This document shows positions 1-6,661 of a DNA stretch of 14,400 bases, piece by piece. A model generated the notes under the pieces. That model saw nothing but the letters and a program-made list of their open reading frames with translations. It searched no databases and was not told the DNA's origin. Position numbers and translations under genes: made by a program. Source of the DNA: JAGUYA01 sp043802425. Its GTDB lineage: Bacteria; Omnitrophota; Gorgyraeia; Gygaellales; Profunditerraquicolaceae. The stretch spans positions 1 through 14,400 of the forward strand of contig JAZDLA010000016.1 of assembly GCA_043802425.1 (NCBI GenBank), given 5' to 3'. Each line of letters begins with the position of its first letter. Within the stretch, counting starts at the first letter, position 1.

Positions 1-1
1 G

Positions 2-295
2 TTCTTAAGACACGTTGAGCGCACTAAAATTCTTGTGCACCTTATTGACATATCCGGTTTTGATGGCAGGGATCCCATAGAAGATTACAGGGCCATAAAT
101 AAGGAATTAAAAGACTATAGCCCGGAAGTTTATAAAAAGCCGCAGATTATTGCAGTCAATAAGATGGATTTAGAGACTGCCAGCATAAATTTAAAGAAAT
201 TTAAAAAAGTAATTAAGAAAAAAGTTTATCCGATTTCAGCGTTAAAGAAAGAAGGCCTGGAGGAGTTAATTGAAGCTGTCGGAGAAGAATTATAA
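2..295 (+). CDS. obgE: GTPase Obg/CgtA, C-terminal part of G domain (5' end outside window)
   Basis: The frame is open from the window edge and gives the last 97 residues of an Obg-family GTPase, which acts in late 50S ribosome assembly and stress signalling. The first visible residues, FLRHVERTKILVHLIDISG, match the Obg G domain just after switch II. They are followed by the G4 motif NKMD and the G5 motif SALKKEG. The protein stops soon after G5, at EAVGEEL, so the extra C-terminal OCT domain of some Obg proteins is absent, as in many short Obg versions. The N-terminal Obg fold and the P-loop lie upstream of the window. The gene overlaps the start of proB by 26 bases, and the order obgE-proB-proA-nadD is conserved in many bacteria, which supports the assignment. 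Confidence 0.93.
   Translation, partial: FLRHVERTKILVHLIDISGFDGRDPIEDYRAINKELKDYSPEVYKKPQIIAVNKMDLETASINLKKFKKVIKKKVYPISALKKEGLEELIEAVGEEL
261..265 (+). promoter_or_regulatory. Ribosome binding site for proB
   Basis: AGGAG lies four bases upstream of the TTG at 270, inside the 3' end of obgE. An in-frame stop (TAA, 267-269) sits directly upstream of the TTG, so translation cannot begin earlier. No ATG or GTG is available before the first conserved strand (IVIKIGSS). The spacing is short for TTG; a CTG at 276 would have ten-base spacing but is a rarer start codon. Confidence 0.5.
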
Positions 296-1334
296 GAGGA
301 TTGTCATCAAGATAGGTTCTAGCCTATTCTATTCTAGCAATGGCCTGTTAGATCTGGGGATATTTGGTAAGATAATTTTCGGGATAACCGGACTGGTTAG
401 AGAGGGTAAGGAAATCGTAGTGGTATCTTCAGGAGCGATTGCCTTAGGGATGAGCGCCATGAATTTAAAGTCCCGGCCTAAAGATTTACCATCTCTGCAG
501 GCAGCTGCCGCGATAGGCCAGAATCTCCTTATGGATACCTACGGTAATTATTTTAAGAAGGTTAAAATAACCTGCGCGCAGGTTCTTTTAACCTGGGAAG
601 ATTTTAATGACCGTAGCCGTTATCTAAATGCCAAGAATACATTGCTGGCATTATTAAGAAATAACGCCATTCCTATCGTGAATGAGAACGATACTGTTTC
701 TACAGATGAGATCAGGTTCGGGGATAATGACCGGCTTTCCGCCTTGGTTTCCAGCTTGATTTCGGCAGACCTTTTAATTATTCTTTCAGACGTAGATGGA
801 CTTCTGGATAGAGATAAAAAGGTTATCCGCTTAGTAGATGAGATTACACCACAGATAAAAACACTCGCCTGCCCAACGTATAAAAAGACCTGCGTAGGCG
901 GGATGATTACTAAATTAGAGGCAGCCAAGATCGCCGTAGATTCGGGGATTCCTTGCGTAATCGCAAACGGCAAGCACAAAAATATTATCCTCTCCACTAT
1001 AAAAAATCCCGCTAGCACGGGAACATTATTCGTGCCAAAACCGGGCCTGGCAGCCAGAGATCGTTGGATTGCCTTTGGCACCAAACCAAAAGGAAAAATT
1101 ACCGTTGATCAGGGGGCAAAAAAAGCACTGCTAAATAATAAGAGCCTGCTTTCAGTAGGCATTCTTGCCGCAAGTGGCGTTTTTGATTCCGGCGATATTG
1201 TTAGTATAATAGATAGCGAAAATCACGAATTCGCCAGGGGTAAGGTGGGTATTTCCGAGAGGCAACTGGATAAGGTTAAAGGCGGGCGCCACGATAAAGA
1301 GATAATCCACCGTAATAATATAGTCGTACTATAA
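270..1334 (+). CDS. proB: Glutamate 5-kinase with PUA domain
   Basis: Glutamate 5-kinase phosphorylates L-glutamate to gamma-glutamyl phosphate, the first and usually proline-inhibited step of proline synthesis in the cytoplasm. The 354-residue protein has the amino-acid kinase fold: IVIKIGSS at 11-18, SSGAIALG at 53-60, NENDTV at 138-143, FGDND at 150-154, SDVDGL at 173-178 and GGMITK at 210-215. A C-terminal PUA domain (about 275-350) begins at KGKITVDQGAKKAL. Length is close to the usual 360-370 residues of two-domain ProB. The start is TTG at 270, forced by a stop immediately upstream, and the gene overlaps obgE by 26 bases. proA follows five bases after the stop, so the two proline enzymes are probably co-translated; family members often work as a complex that channels the labile intermediate. 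Confidence 0.96.
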   Translation: MKLSEKNYKRIVIKIGSSLFYSSNGLLDLGIFGKIIFGITGLVREGKEIVVVSSGAIALGMSAMNLKSRPKDLPSLQAAAAIGQNLLMDTYGNYFKKVKITCAQVLLTWEDFNDRSRYLNAKNTLLALLRNNAIPIVNENDTVSTDEIRFGDNDRLSALVSSLISADLLIILSDVDGLLDRDKKVIRLVDEITPQIKTLACPTYKKTCVGGMITKLEAAKIAVDSGIPCVIANGKHKNIILSTIKNPASTGTLFVPKPGLAARDRWIAFGTKPKGKITVDQGAKKALLNNKSLLSVGILAASGVFDSGDIVSIIDSENHEFARGKVGISERQLDKVKGGRHDKEIIHRNNIVVL

Positions 1335-1339
1335 AAGAA

Positions 1340-1891
1340 ATGAAATTAAAGCAAGAGCTTACTCATATAGCCAGAATAGCCCAGGAAGCATCGCGGTCCA
1401 TGCTGACCGTATCTTCTGTGCAGAAGTGCAAGGTCATAAAAAATATGGCTGCGGCATTAATGCGTAATAAAAGCGTTATCCTCAAAGCCAATAAAAAGGA
1501 TATTCAAAAGGCTATTGCCGCAAAGTCATCCCGCGCCTTTATCGATAGGCTTAACCTGGATGATCAGAGAATAAAAGAGATGTCTGATTCCCTGCTTGAA
1601 ATAGCCAGGTTAAAAGACCCTGTAGGCGAGATTATCAGGGCCTGGCGCAGGCCCAATGGCCTTTGGATTAATAAGGTGCGCGTTCCCATTGGCGTTATCG
1701 CTATTATTTATGAATCAAGGCCAAATGTGACTGCGGATTGTATCGGGCTTTGTTTTAAATCCGGCAACGCCGTAATCCTAAGAGGTGGTAGCGAGGCCTT
1801 GAACTCTAATCTGGCTATTTACCATATACTAAAAAGCGTCGTTAAAAAAAAACGGCCTTTGCCTAGACGTAATAAATTTAGTTACTACTAA
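1340..1891 (+). CDS. proA: Gamma-glutamyl phosphate reductase, N-terminal part (gene split by frameshift)
   Basis: ProA reduces gamma-glutamyl phosphate with NADPH to glutamate-5-semialdehyde, the second step of proline synthesis. Residues 1-171 match the N-terminal NADPH-binding region of the aldehyde dehydrogenase-like fold, with VPIGVIAIIYESRPNVT at 115-131 and SGNAVILRGGSEA at 141-153. After the nine-A run at 1844-1852 the frame is lost: the last 12 residues (RPLPRRNKFSYY) are out-of-frame sequence, and a stop follows at 1889-1891. The correct frame resumes at 1854 as GLCLDVINLVTTKDRR. Removing one A gives a single 419-residue protein, very near the usual 417. As written, this fragment lacks the catalytic cysteine and would be inactive alone. 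Whether the base is a sequencing error, a real mutation, or corrected by slippage cannot be told from one sequence. Confidence 0.85.
   Translation: MKLKQELTHIARIAQEASRSMLTVSSVQKCKVIKNMAAALMRNKSVILKANKKDIQKAIAAKSSRAFIDRLNLDDQRIKEMSDSLLEIARLKDPVGEIIRAWRRPNGLWINKVRVPIGVIAIIYESRPNVTADCIGLCFKSGNAVILRGGSEALNSNLAIYHILKSVVKKKRPLPRRNKFSYY
1844..1852 (+). other. Nine-A homopolymer at the proA frameshift
   Basis: The run reads GTT-A9-CGG in the upstream frame. The downstream ProA frame needs AAC-GGC, which an A8 run would give (…VVKKNGLCLD…). This is a one-base excess. A -1 ribosomal slip would move to the wrong frame; a +1 shift or polymerase slippage giving A8 transcripts would restore ProA. Confidence 0.85.
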
Positions 1892-2600
1892 GGATAGGCG
1901 CGCAGTAGATATATTATTAAGATTGAACAATTATATTGATTTGGTGATACCTCGCGGCGGAGAGAGCCTGATTAACCGCGTGGTTAAGCTATCGCGCATA
2001 CCGGTAATAAAGCATTACAAGGGTATCTGCCATGTCTATGTGGATGAATGGGCGGATTTGAATATGGCAGAGAAGATCTGCTTTAATGCAAAGGTTCAGC
2101 GCCCGGGAGTCTGTAATGCCATGGAGAGTATGCTTGTGCATAAGGATGTAGCGATTAGATTTCTTCCGGGGATGCTTAAGAAATTTAAAGAAGCGGGTGT
2201 CCAGATCCGCGGCTGTCTCCTAACGCAGAAGATCTCCCGGGGAGGTATAAGGCTAGCGACTAAAAAAGATTACCATAGTGAATACCTGGATTTGATTCTT
2301 TCGGTAAAAGTGGTGGAGAGTTTAGATGAGGCCATCAGGCACATAAACTATTATGGTTCGCGCCATTCCGATGCCATTGTTACAGACGATAAGGCAAGCG
2401 CGGATAAATTTTTAAAACTGGTGGATTCTGCCTGTGTTTACGTGAATGCCTCTACGCGTTTTACCGATGGATACCAGTTTGGGATGGGAGCTGAGATGGG
2501 TATTTCTACGGATAAATTGCACGCCCGCGGCCCGATGGCCCTTGAAGAATTGACTACCTATAAATATATGGTATTTGGGAAGGGACAGATTAGAGCATAG
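1854..2600 (+). CDS. proA: Gamma-glutamyl phosphate reductase, C-terminal part (gene split by frameshift)
   Basis: This is the rest of ProA in the +1 frame relative to the first part. It is unbroken from just after the A run to the TAG at 2598-2600. It starts with GLCLDVINLVTTKDRRAVD and continues NNYIDLVIPRGG. The catalytic cysteine lies in QRPGVCNAMESM, and the C-terminal signature NASTRFTDGYQFGMGAE plus KLHARGPMALEELTTYK is intact. The only plausible independent start is TTG at 1923, without a clear ribosome binding site and cutting into the fold, so separate translation is unlikely to give an active enzyme. That more than 240 codons downstream remain intact and well conserved argues that the frameshift is recent, artefactual or functionally bypassed. 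I place the boundary where the correct frame first reads as ProA, not at a start codon. Confidence 0.85.
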   Translation, partial: GLCLDVINLVTTKDRRAVDILLRLNNYIDLVIPRGGESLINRVVKLSRIPVIKHYKGICHVYVDEWADLNMAEKICFNAKVQRPGVCNAMESMLVHKDVAIRFLPGMLKKFKEAGVQIRGCLLTQKISRGGIRLATKKDYHSEYLDLILSVKVVESLDEAIRHINYYGSRHSDAIVTDDKASADKFLKLVDSACVYVNASTRFTDGYQFGMGAEMGISTDKLHARGPMALEELTTYKYMVFGKGQIRA

Positions 2601-2642
2601 TTTGAATGTTATTGAAATAGAGGAGTTGGATTTAAAAATTAT
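2601..2642 (+). other. Longest intergenic gap, proA to nadD
   Basis: These 42 AT-rich bases hold GAGGAG at 2620-2625, but it is about 17 bases from the nadD ATG and so poorly placed as its ribosome binding site. No inverted repeat or convincing -35/-10 pair is visible. A promoter for the downstream genes is possible but not supported. Confidence 0.4.
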
Positions 2643-3209
2643 ATGAAGATAGGTATTTTAGGCGGAACTTTTAATCCTATACACATCGGCCATCTTATCT
2701 TGGCCGAAGAAGCAAGAGAAAAACTAAGACTGGATAAGATTATTTTTGTGCCTGCATATCTTCCTCCGCATAAGGATAGTTCTGATATTGCCCCGGCGAA
2801 TGCCAGGATAGCGATGGTGAAAATAGCGATTAAGGGCAATAGTTATTTTTTTGTATCTGACAGCGAAATTAAGCGGGACGGCCGCTCTTATACGATAGAT
2901 ACTTTAAGGGAACTTAAAAAAATATACCCTCGTGATGAGTTGCATTTTATTATTGGCTCTGACCTGTTGAGATATCTGGAGGAATGGAAGGATCTGGATC
3001 AGATCATGCTGATGGTAAAGTTTATTGCCGCTACCCGGCCGGGATACCCCCTGGAGAAGATACCTTCCCATATTTCTACGCTGCCGATCAGAGCAGTAGA
3101 TGTTTCGGGTTTTGAAGTGCGCCAGGCCATTAAAGAAGGCCGGTCTTTCCGCTATTTAGTTACCGAAGGAGTATTTAGATATATTAATAGGAAAGGGCTT
3201 TACCGATGA
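2643..3209 (+). CDS. nadD: Nicotinate-nucleotide adenylyltransferase
   Basis: NadD transfers AMP from ATP to nicotinate mononucleotide to make deamido-NAD, a late step of NAD synthesis. The 188-residue protein has the nucleotidyltransferase signature GGTFNPIHIGH at 7-17, then VPAYLPPHK at 36-44, RSYTIDTL at 81-88 and HFIIGSDLL with E113-W115 at 101-115, all typical of bacterial NadD. The C-terminal ATP-phosphate motif, usually close to ISSTEIR, reads VSGFEVR at 154-160, a deviation at two positions. The ATG at 2643 places MKIGILGGTF exactly at the family's N-terminus. The gene follows proA as in many bacteria, but the usual downstream partner rsfS is not here. The stop overlaps the rpe start as ATGA, suggesting translational coupling. 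Confidence 0.95.
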   Translation: MKIGILGGTFNPIHIGHLILAEEAREKLRLDKIIFVPAYLPPHKDSSDIAPANARIAMVKIAIKGNSYFFVSDSEIKRDGRSYTIDTLRELKKIYPRDELHFIIGSDLLRYLEEWKDLDQIMLMVKFIAATRPGYPLEKIPSHISTLPIRAVDVSGFEVRQAIKEGRSFRYLVTEGVFRYINRKGLYR

Positions 3210-3850
3210 AGATTAAGATAGCGCCTTCTATTTTATCCGCGGATTTTAGCTGCCTGGATAGAGAGATAAAAAGGGTTGAGTCAGCCGGGGCGGATATGCT
3301 GCATATAGACGTAATGGACGGAAATTTTGTACCTAATATTACCATCGGCCCGGTAGTAGTTAAATATATCCGTAAGGTAACTAAGCTTCCTTTGGATGTG
3401 CATTTGATGATTGAGAAACCAGAAAATTTTATTGATGCCTTTGTCTATGCCGGAAGCGACATGATTACCGTGCATATTGAGACAATCTCCAAGTCAAAAA
3501 TAAAAGATCAAAAATTAAAATTAAATAAAAAAAGAGTAAGGCTGGGGGTTTCTTTAAATCCCGCTACGCCGCTATCAAAAATAAAAGATGTCATTAACTT
3601 TGTAGATTTTGTTTTAGTGATGTCGGTTAATCCGGGATTTAGCGGCCAGGAATTTATCCCTTCGGTTTTACCTAAGATAAAGAAACTACGCGCGATCTTC
3701 AAGGGAGATATTTCCGTAGACGGCGGAGTAAATGATAGGGTAGCAGGCAAAATCATTAAAGCAGGCGCTAATATCTTGGCCGCCGGTTCTTACGTATTTG
3801 GCGCTAAGGATGCAAAAGCAGCTATCGAGAGGATAAGAAATGCAAAATAG
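3206..3850 (+). CDS. rpe: Ribulose-phosphate 3-epimerase
   Basis: Rpe interconverts ribulose 5-phosphate and xylulose 5-phosphate in the pentose phosphate pathway. The 214-residue protein is a complete TIM barrel: IAPSILSADF at 5-14, metal and acid-base residues in HIDVMDG at 33-39, DVHLMIEKP at 64-72, VNPGFSGQEFIP and ISVDGGVN, and the phosphate-binding end GANILAAGSYVFG. One stretch is odd. After VHIET the usual helix with an HxHR motif is replaced by a lysine-rich segment (KSKIKDQKLKLNKKRVR) coded by very AT-rich DNA at about 3493-3535, then LGVSLNPATPL resumes. The start has AAAGGG at 3192-3197 eight bases upstream and overlaps the nadD stop. The 3' end overlaps the next gene by 11 bases. 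Confidence 0.95.
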   Translation: MKIKIAPSILSADFSCLDREIKRVESAGADMLHIDVMDGNFVPNITIGPVVVKYIRKVTKLPLDVHLMIEKPENFIDAFVYAGSDMITVHIETISKSKIKDQKLKLNKKRVRLGVSLNPATPLSKIKDVINFVDFVLVMSVNPGFSGQEFIPSVLPKIKKLRAIFKGDISVDGGVNDRVAGKIIKAGANILAAGSYVFGAKDAKAAIERIRNAK

Positions 3851-5231
3851 CGCAGATATAAAATTCGGTACGGATGGCTGGCGGGGCGTTATCGCCAAGA
3901 ATTATACCTTTGAAAATTTGAGAATTCTTTCGCAGGCCGTGGCCGATTACTTAGGCGTTGGTAAAAAAGTAGCGGTAGGTTATGATACGCGTTTTATGTC
4001 CCCTGAATTTGCCGAGGCAGTTGCAGAAATCTTTAAGAATAATAATATAAAAGTTTTACTTTCTGATAGGGCCATACCTACGCCGGCCTTAAGCTTTGCG
4101 GTAAAGACTAGAAAACTGGATTTAGGGATTATGATTACTGCTTCTCATAATCCGGCTGAATACAACGGTTTTAAGATTAAGGTGCCTTCAGGAGGAGCAG
4201 CAGGCCCGGAGGTGACTGAGAAGGTAGAAGGGCTCTTGGGCAAAACGCCCGTAAGGCAGGAGAGCGGTTCGGCGGACCTGATCAAAAAGGAAGACTTAAC
4301 TCTTGATTACGTTAAGTTTATCCGCTCGTACCTGGATTTAAAAAAGATCCGCAGGAAAAGATTTAAGGTTTTAGTAGATGCGATGTATGGTTCAGGGAAC
4401 AGCTTTATGCTTGAGATACTTAAGGGTACTAATATAAAATTAGAATTTATGCGTAATAGCGTTAATCCTTCTTTTGGTGGAATAGGCCCTGAGCCCATTG
4501 AAGAGAATCTTAAAGAATTAAAGTCCAGGATCAAGAAGGAAAAATTTGATTTGGGCATAGCCCTAGATGGCGATGCGGATAGGATTGCCGCAGTTGCCCC
4601 GGGTGGTATTTTTATCCATCCGCAGAAAATATTAGGGCTCTTGGCGTTACATCTAAACCAGGATAGGGTCTGGCGCGGCGGTATTGTCAAGACTATCGCA
4701 GGCACGACCATGATTGACCATATTGCCGATTTTCTAAAGGTTAAGCTTTACGAAACCCCGGTGGGCTTTAAATACATCTCAAATCTCATGGAGACTGAGG
4801 ATATTCTTACTGGCGGAGAAGAGGCGGGAGGTATGGGAGTAAAAGGGTATATACCCGAGCGGGACGGAACCGTAGCCGGGCTTCTGCTTTTAGAGATGAT
4901 GGCGTATAGAAATAAGGATATCTTAGAAATCTTAAATGCCACCGAGAAACAGTTCGGAAAGTATTATTATCTGCGGGAAGATCTACGCCTAGAAAGGCGG
5001 ATAACAGAGCCTAAGAAGGAGAGCCTGCCGTCAGAACTCCTGGGAGAGAAGGTAGTGCATGTCAAAGACTACGATGGAATAAAATTAATCTGTCAGGATG
5101 AGAGTTGGCTAATGTTTCGCGCCTCAGGGACAGAGCCGCTGATGCGCATATACGCAGAGTCAAAGAATTTAAGTCGCGCTAAGAAGCTATTGGAATTCGG
5201 TAAGGGTTTAGTGCTTAAAGATGTTTTATAG
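3840..5231 (+). CDS. Phosphoglucomutase/phosphomannomutase (alpha-D-phosphohexomutase family)
   Basis: The enzyme moves a phosphate between C6 and C1 of a hexose (glucose or mannose phosphates), feeding nucleotide-sugar synthesis. The 463-residue protein has all four family domains: KFGTDGWRG at 8-16, the phosphoserine loop TASHNP at 100-105 (Ser102), the metal loop DGDADR at 243-248, the sugar-specificity loop GGEEAGG at 325-331 and the phosphate-binding loop RASGTEP at 427-433. The GGEEAGGMGVKGYIPERDG loop resembles the GGEESGG-type subgroup rather than the GEMSGH of GlmM, so GlmM is unlikely, but glucose versus mannose preference is not decidable. The ATG at 3840 has GAGAGG at 3827-3832 and overlaps rpe. 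It may supply activated sugars to the glycosyltransferases downstream, which is inference. Confidence 0.9.
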   Translation: MQNSADIKFGTDGWRGVIAKNYTFENLRILSQAVADYLGVGKKVAVGYDTRFMSPEFAEAVAEIFKNNNIKVLLSDRAIPTPALSFAVKTRKLDLGIMITASHNPAEYNGFKIKVPSGGAAGPEVTEKVEGLLGKTPVRQESGSADLIKKEDLTLDYVKFIRSYLDLKKIRRKRFKVLVDAMYGSGNSFMLEILKGTNIKLEFMRNSVNPSFGGIGPEPIEENLKELKSRIKKEKFDLGIALDGDADRIAAVAPGGIFIHPQKILGLLALHLNQDRVWRGGIVKTIAGTTMIDHIADFLKVKLYETPVGFKYISNLMETEDILTGGEEAGGMGVKGYIPERDGTVAGLLLLEMMAYRNKDILEILNATEKQFGKYYYLREDLRLERRITEPKKESLPSELLGEKVVHVKDYDGIKLICQDESWLMFRASGTEPLMRIYAESKNLSRAKKLLEFGKGLVLKDVL

Positions 5232-5817
5232 ATTTAGCAGTTTATTAGCGTTTATTCTCTGTAAGATATTATTCGGCGTCCGGGCAAGAGGGATAGAAAA
5301 TATACCTAAGAAAGGTGGTTTTATTTTGGCTAGCAACCATATCAGTTACTTAGATCCGATAGTCTTAGGGGCAATTTCTCCGCGCAAGTTAAGTTTTATG
5401 GCTAAAGAAGAATTATTTTGCCACCCGCTGATTTCCTGGTATCTTTCTTGCCTAGGGGCTTTTCCCGTAAAGAGGGATTCCGCAGATTTATCCGCCCTTA
5501 AGCATGCCCTGCGCCGCCTTAGGGAGGGTGAGGTATTAATTTTATTCCCGGAGGGGAGCAGGAGATTTGACGGTACTTCTACCGACCCTTACCCTGGCAT
5601 AGGATTTTTGGTTGCTAAGTCAGGAGTGCCGGTGATACCCGTTTTTATAAAAGGAACAGAAAACGCATTGCCCCGCGGCGCAAAATTTATCCGCACCGCA
5701 AGGGTTTGCGTGTATTTCGGTAAGCAAATCTCTATAGAAAGGAGGGTGCCTTATCAAGATATTGCCGGACAGATAATGGATAATATCAGGCACCTTTCAT
5801 GCCAGGGATTAAATTAG
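5221..5817 (+). CDS. plsC: 1-acyl-sn-glycerol-3-phosphate acyltransferase (PlsC family)
   Basis: PlsC-family enzymes acylate lysophosphatidic acid to phosphatidic acid at the inner membrane. The 198-residue protein has an N-terminal hydrophobic stretch (about 3-20) for membrane association, the catalytic NHISYLD box at 39-45 (the HX4D motif, His40 and Asp45), a conserved arginine in FPVKRD near 85, and the glycerophosphate-binding FPEGSR at 109-114, followed by VPVIPVFIKGTENALP. These are the motif blocks of the PF01553 family in the right order and spacing. The start overlaps the mutase by 11 bases and the end overlaps ispH by 19. A plsC next to ispH and the S1 gene recurs in several phyla, often preceded by cmk, which is missing here. 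Activity on another lysolipid cannot be excluded. Confidence 0.9.
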   Translation: MFYRFSSLLAFILCKILFGVRARGIENIPKKGGFILASNHISYLDPIVLGAISPRKLSFMAKEELFCHPLISWYLSCLGAFPVKRDSADLSALKHALRRLREGEVLILFPEGSRRFDGTSTDPYPGIGFLVAKSGVPVIPVFIKGTENALPRGAKFIRTARVCVYFGKQISIERRVPYQDIAGQIMDNIRHLSCQGLN

Positions 5818-6659
5818 CCAAAAATATCGGTTTCTGCTCGGGGGTCAGGCGGGCAATAGATATTGTTGAAGAAACGCTTAGTAAAAGCAAGGGTAAGATT
5901 TATTCGCTGGGCGCGGTTATCCATAACCCCGAGGTTATTAAACGGTTAGAAAAAAAGAACCTTCGCCTAGTAAATTCTTTAGATAATTTAGAAAAGCCAG
6001 CCACACTGATATTACCTTCCCATGGTACCCCCCGCAATATCTTAAATACCGCCAAAAAGAAGAATTTAAGACTCATCGACGTCACCTGTCCCTATGTTTC
6101 TTTGGTGCAGAAGACTTGCAGTATGCTTCATAAAAAGGGTTTTCAGGTGGTTATCGTAGGTGAACGCAGGCATCCTGAAATAAAAGCACTTCTGGATTTA
6201 GCCCCGAGAGCAGAGATTATAGAGAAGATAAAAGATATTAAAGAAAATGCGTTTTCTTATAAAAAGATAGGTATCATTTCTCAGACTACGCAGGCAAGAG
6301 ATATGTTTTTTGATGTCGTCGTGAGAATCCTGCAAAAAAATCCCCTGGTAAAGGAGGTGCATATATATAACACCATATGTCTAGACACCATACGCAGGCA
6401 AGATGAAGCCAAGAAGCTCGCCGGGTCCGTAGATACTTTGTTGATTATCGGTTCGCGTCTTAGCGCCAACACTAAAAGGTTATTTTCTATAGGCCAGAAA
6501 ATTAATAAAAAGACATATTTAGTGGAAGATCAGTCAACAGCGTTAGATAAAATCCTGAAAAAAACAAATAATGTCGGCTTGATTAGCGGCGCTTCTACTC
6601 CGCAATGGCTGGTAAAGGATATTATCCGAAAAATAAAAAATTCACGAAAGGAGCAATAA
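5799..6659 (+). CDS. ispH: 4-hydroxy-3-methylbut-2-enyl diphosphate reductase
   Basis: IspH (LytB) performs the last step of the MEP isoprenoid pathway, reducing HMBPP to IPP and DMAPP with a [4Fe-4S] cluster. The three cluster cysteines are visible: Cys13 in GFCSGV, Cys97 in DVTCPYV and Cys194 in NTICLDT. Substrate-binding residues are also present: His42 in VIHNPEV, His75 in SHGTP, His125 and Glu127 in RRHPEIKAL, and Ser266 in GASTPQWL. The serine pair usually written SSN appears as SAN (222-224). At 286 residues this is the normal single-domain length. The ATG at 5799 lies inside the plsC end. The S1 gene follows after two bases. In some Clostridia these two genes are fused, whereas here a stop (6657-6659) and a strong ribosome binding site keep them separate. 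Confidence 0.96.
   Translation: MPGIKLAKNIGFCSGVRRAIDIVEETLSKSKGKIYSLGAVIHNPEVIKRLEKKNLRLVNSLDNLEKPATLILPSHGTPRNILNTAKKKNLRLIDVTCPYVSLVQKTCSMLHKKGFQVVIVGERRHPEIKALLDLAPRAEIIEKIKDIKENAFSYKKIGIISQTTQARDMFFDVVVRILQKNPLVKEVHIYNTICLDTIRRQDEAKKLAGSVDTLLIIGSRLSANTKRLFSIGQKINKKTYLVEDQSTALDKILKKTNNVGLISGASTPQWLVKDIIRKIKNSRKEQ
6647..6653 (+). promoter_or_regulatory. Ribosome binding site deciding the S1 start
   Basis: AAAGGAG lies eight bases before ATG 6662. The same frame is open further upstream with an ATG at 6605, but that start lies within ispH, has no such site, and would add a basic 19-residue tail (MAGKGYYPKNKKFTKGAIK) foreign to S1. The start at 6662 is therefore preferred. Confidence 0.8.
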
Positions 6660-6661
6660 AA

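Noticed and set aside
1844..1852. Programmed -1 ribosomal frameshift in proA
   Set aside because: A -1 slip would move to the wrong frame. Restoring ProA needs loss of one base (+1 shift or A8 transcript), and no stimulatory structure was evident.
2580..2600. GGGACAG at the proA end as a third repeat copy
   Set aside because: Only a few bases match, and they encode the normal ProA C-terminus (GKGQIRA). There is no right arm.
2626..2646. Tiny leader peptide (TTG GAT TTA …) ahead of nadD
   Set aside because: Six codons directly abutting AGGAG with no spacing; no attenuator-like structure or regulatory codon run.
4307..4711. Long antisense reading frame opposite the mutase gene (and similar ones opposite proB, S1 and others)
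   Set aside because: They lie wholly opposite well-conserved genes, show no recognisable domains and have no good start signals; they are frame shadows.
5124..5135. AGGGACAG in the phosphohexomutase gene as a repeat copy
   Set aside because: It encodes the conserved RASGTEP loop of the family, so the match is coincidental.
6605..6661. Upstream in-frame ATG extending S1 by 19 residues
   Set aside because: It starts inside ispH without a ribosome binding site, while ATG 6662 has AAAGGAG at ideal spacing and gives a normal S1 N-terminus.
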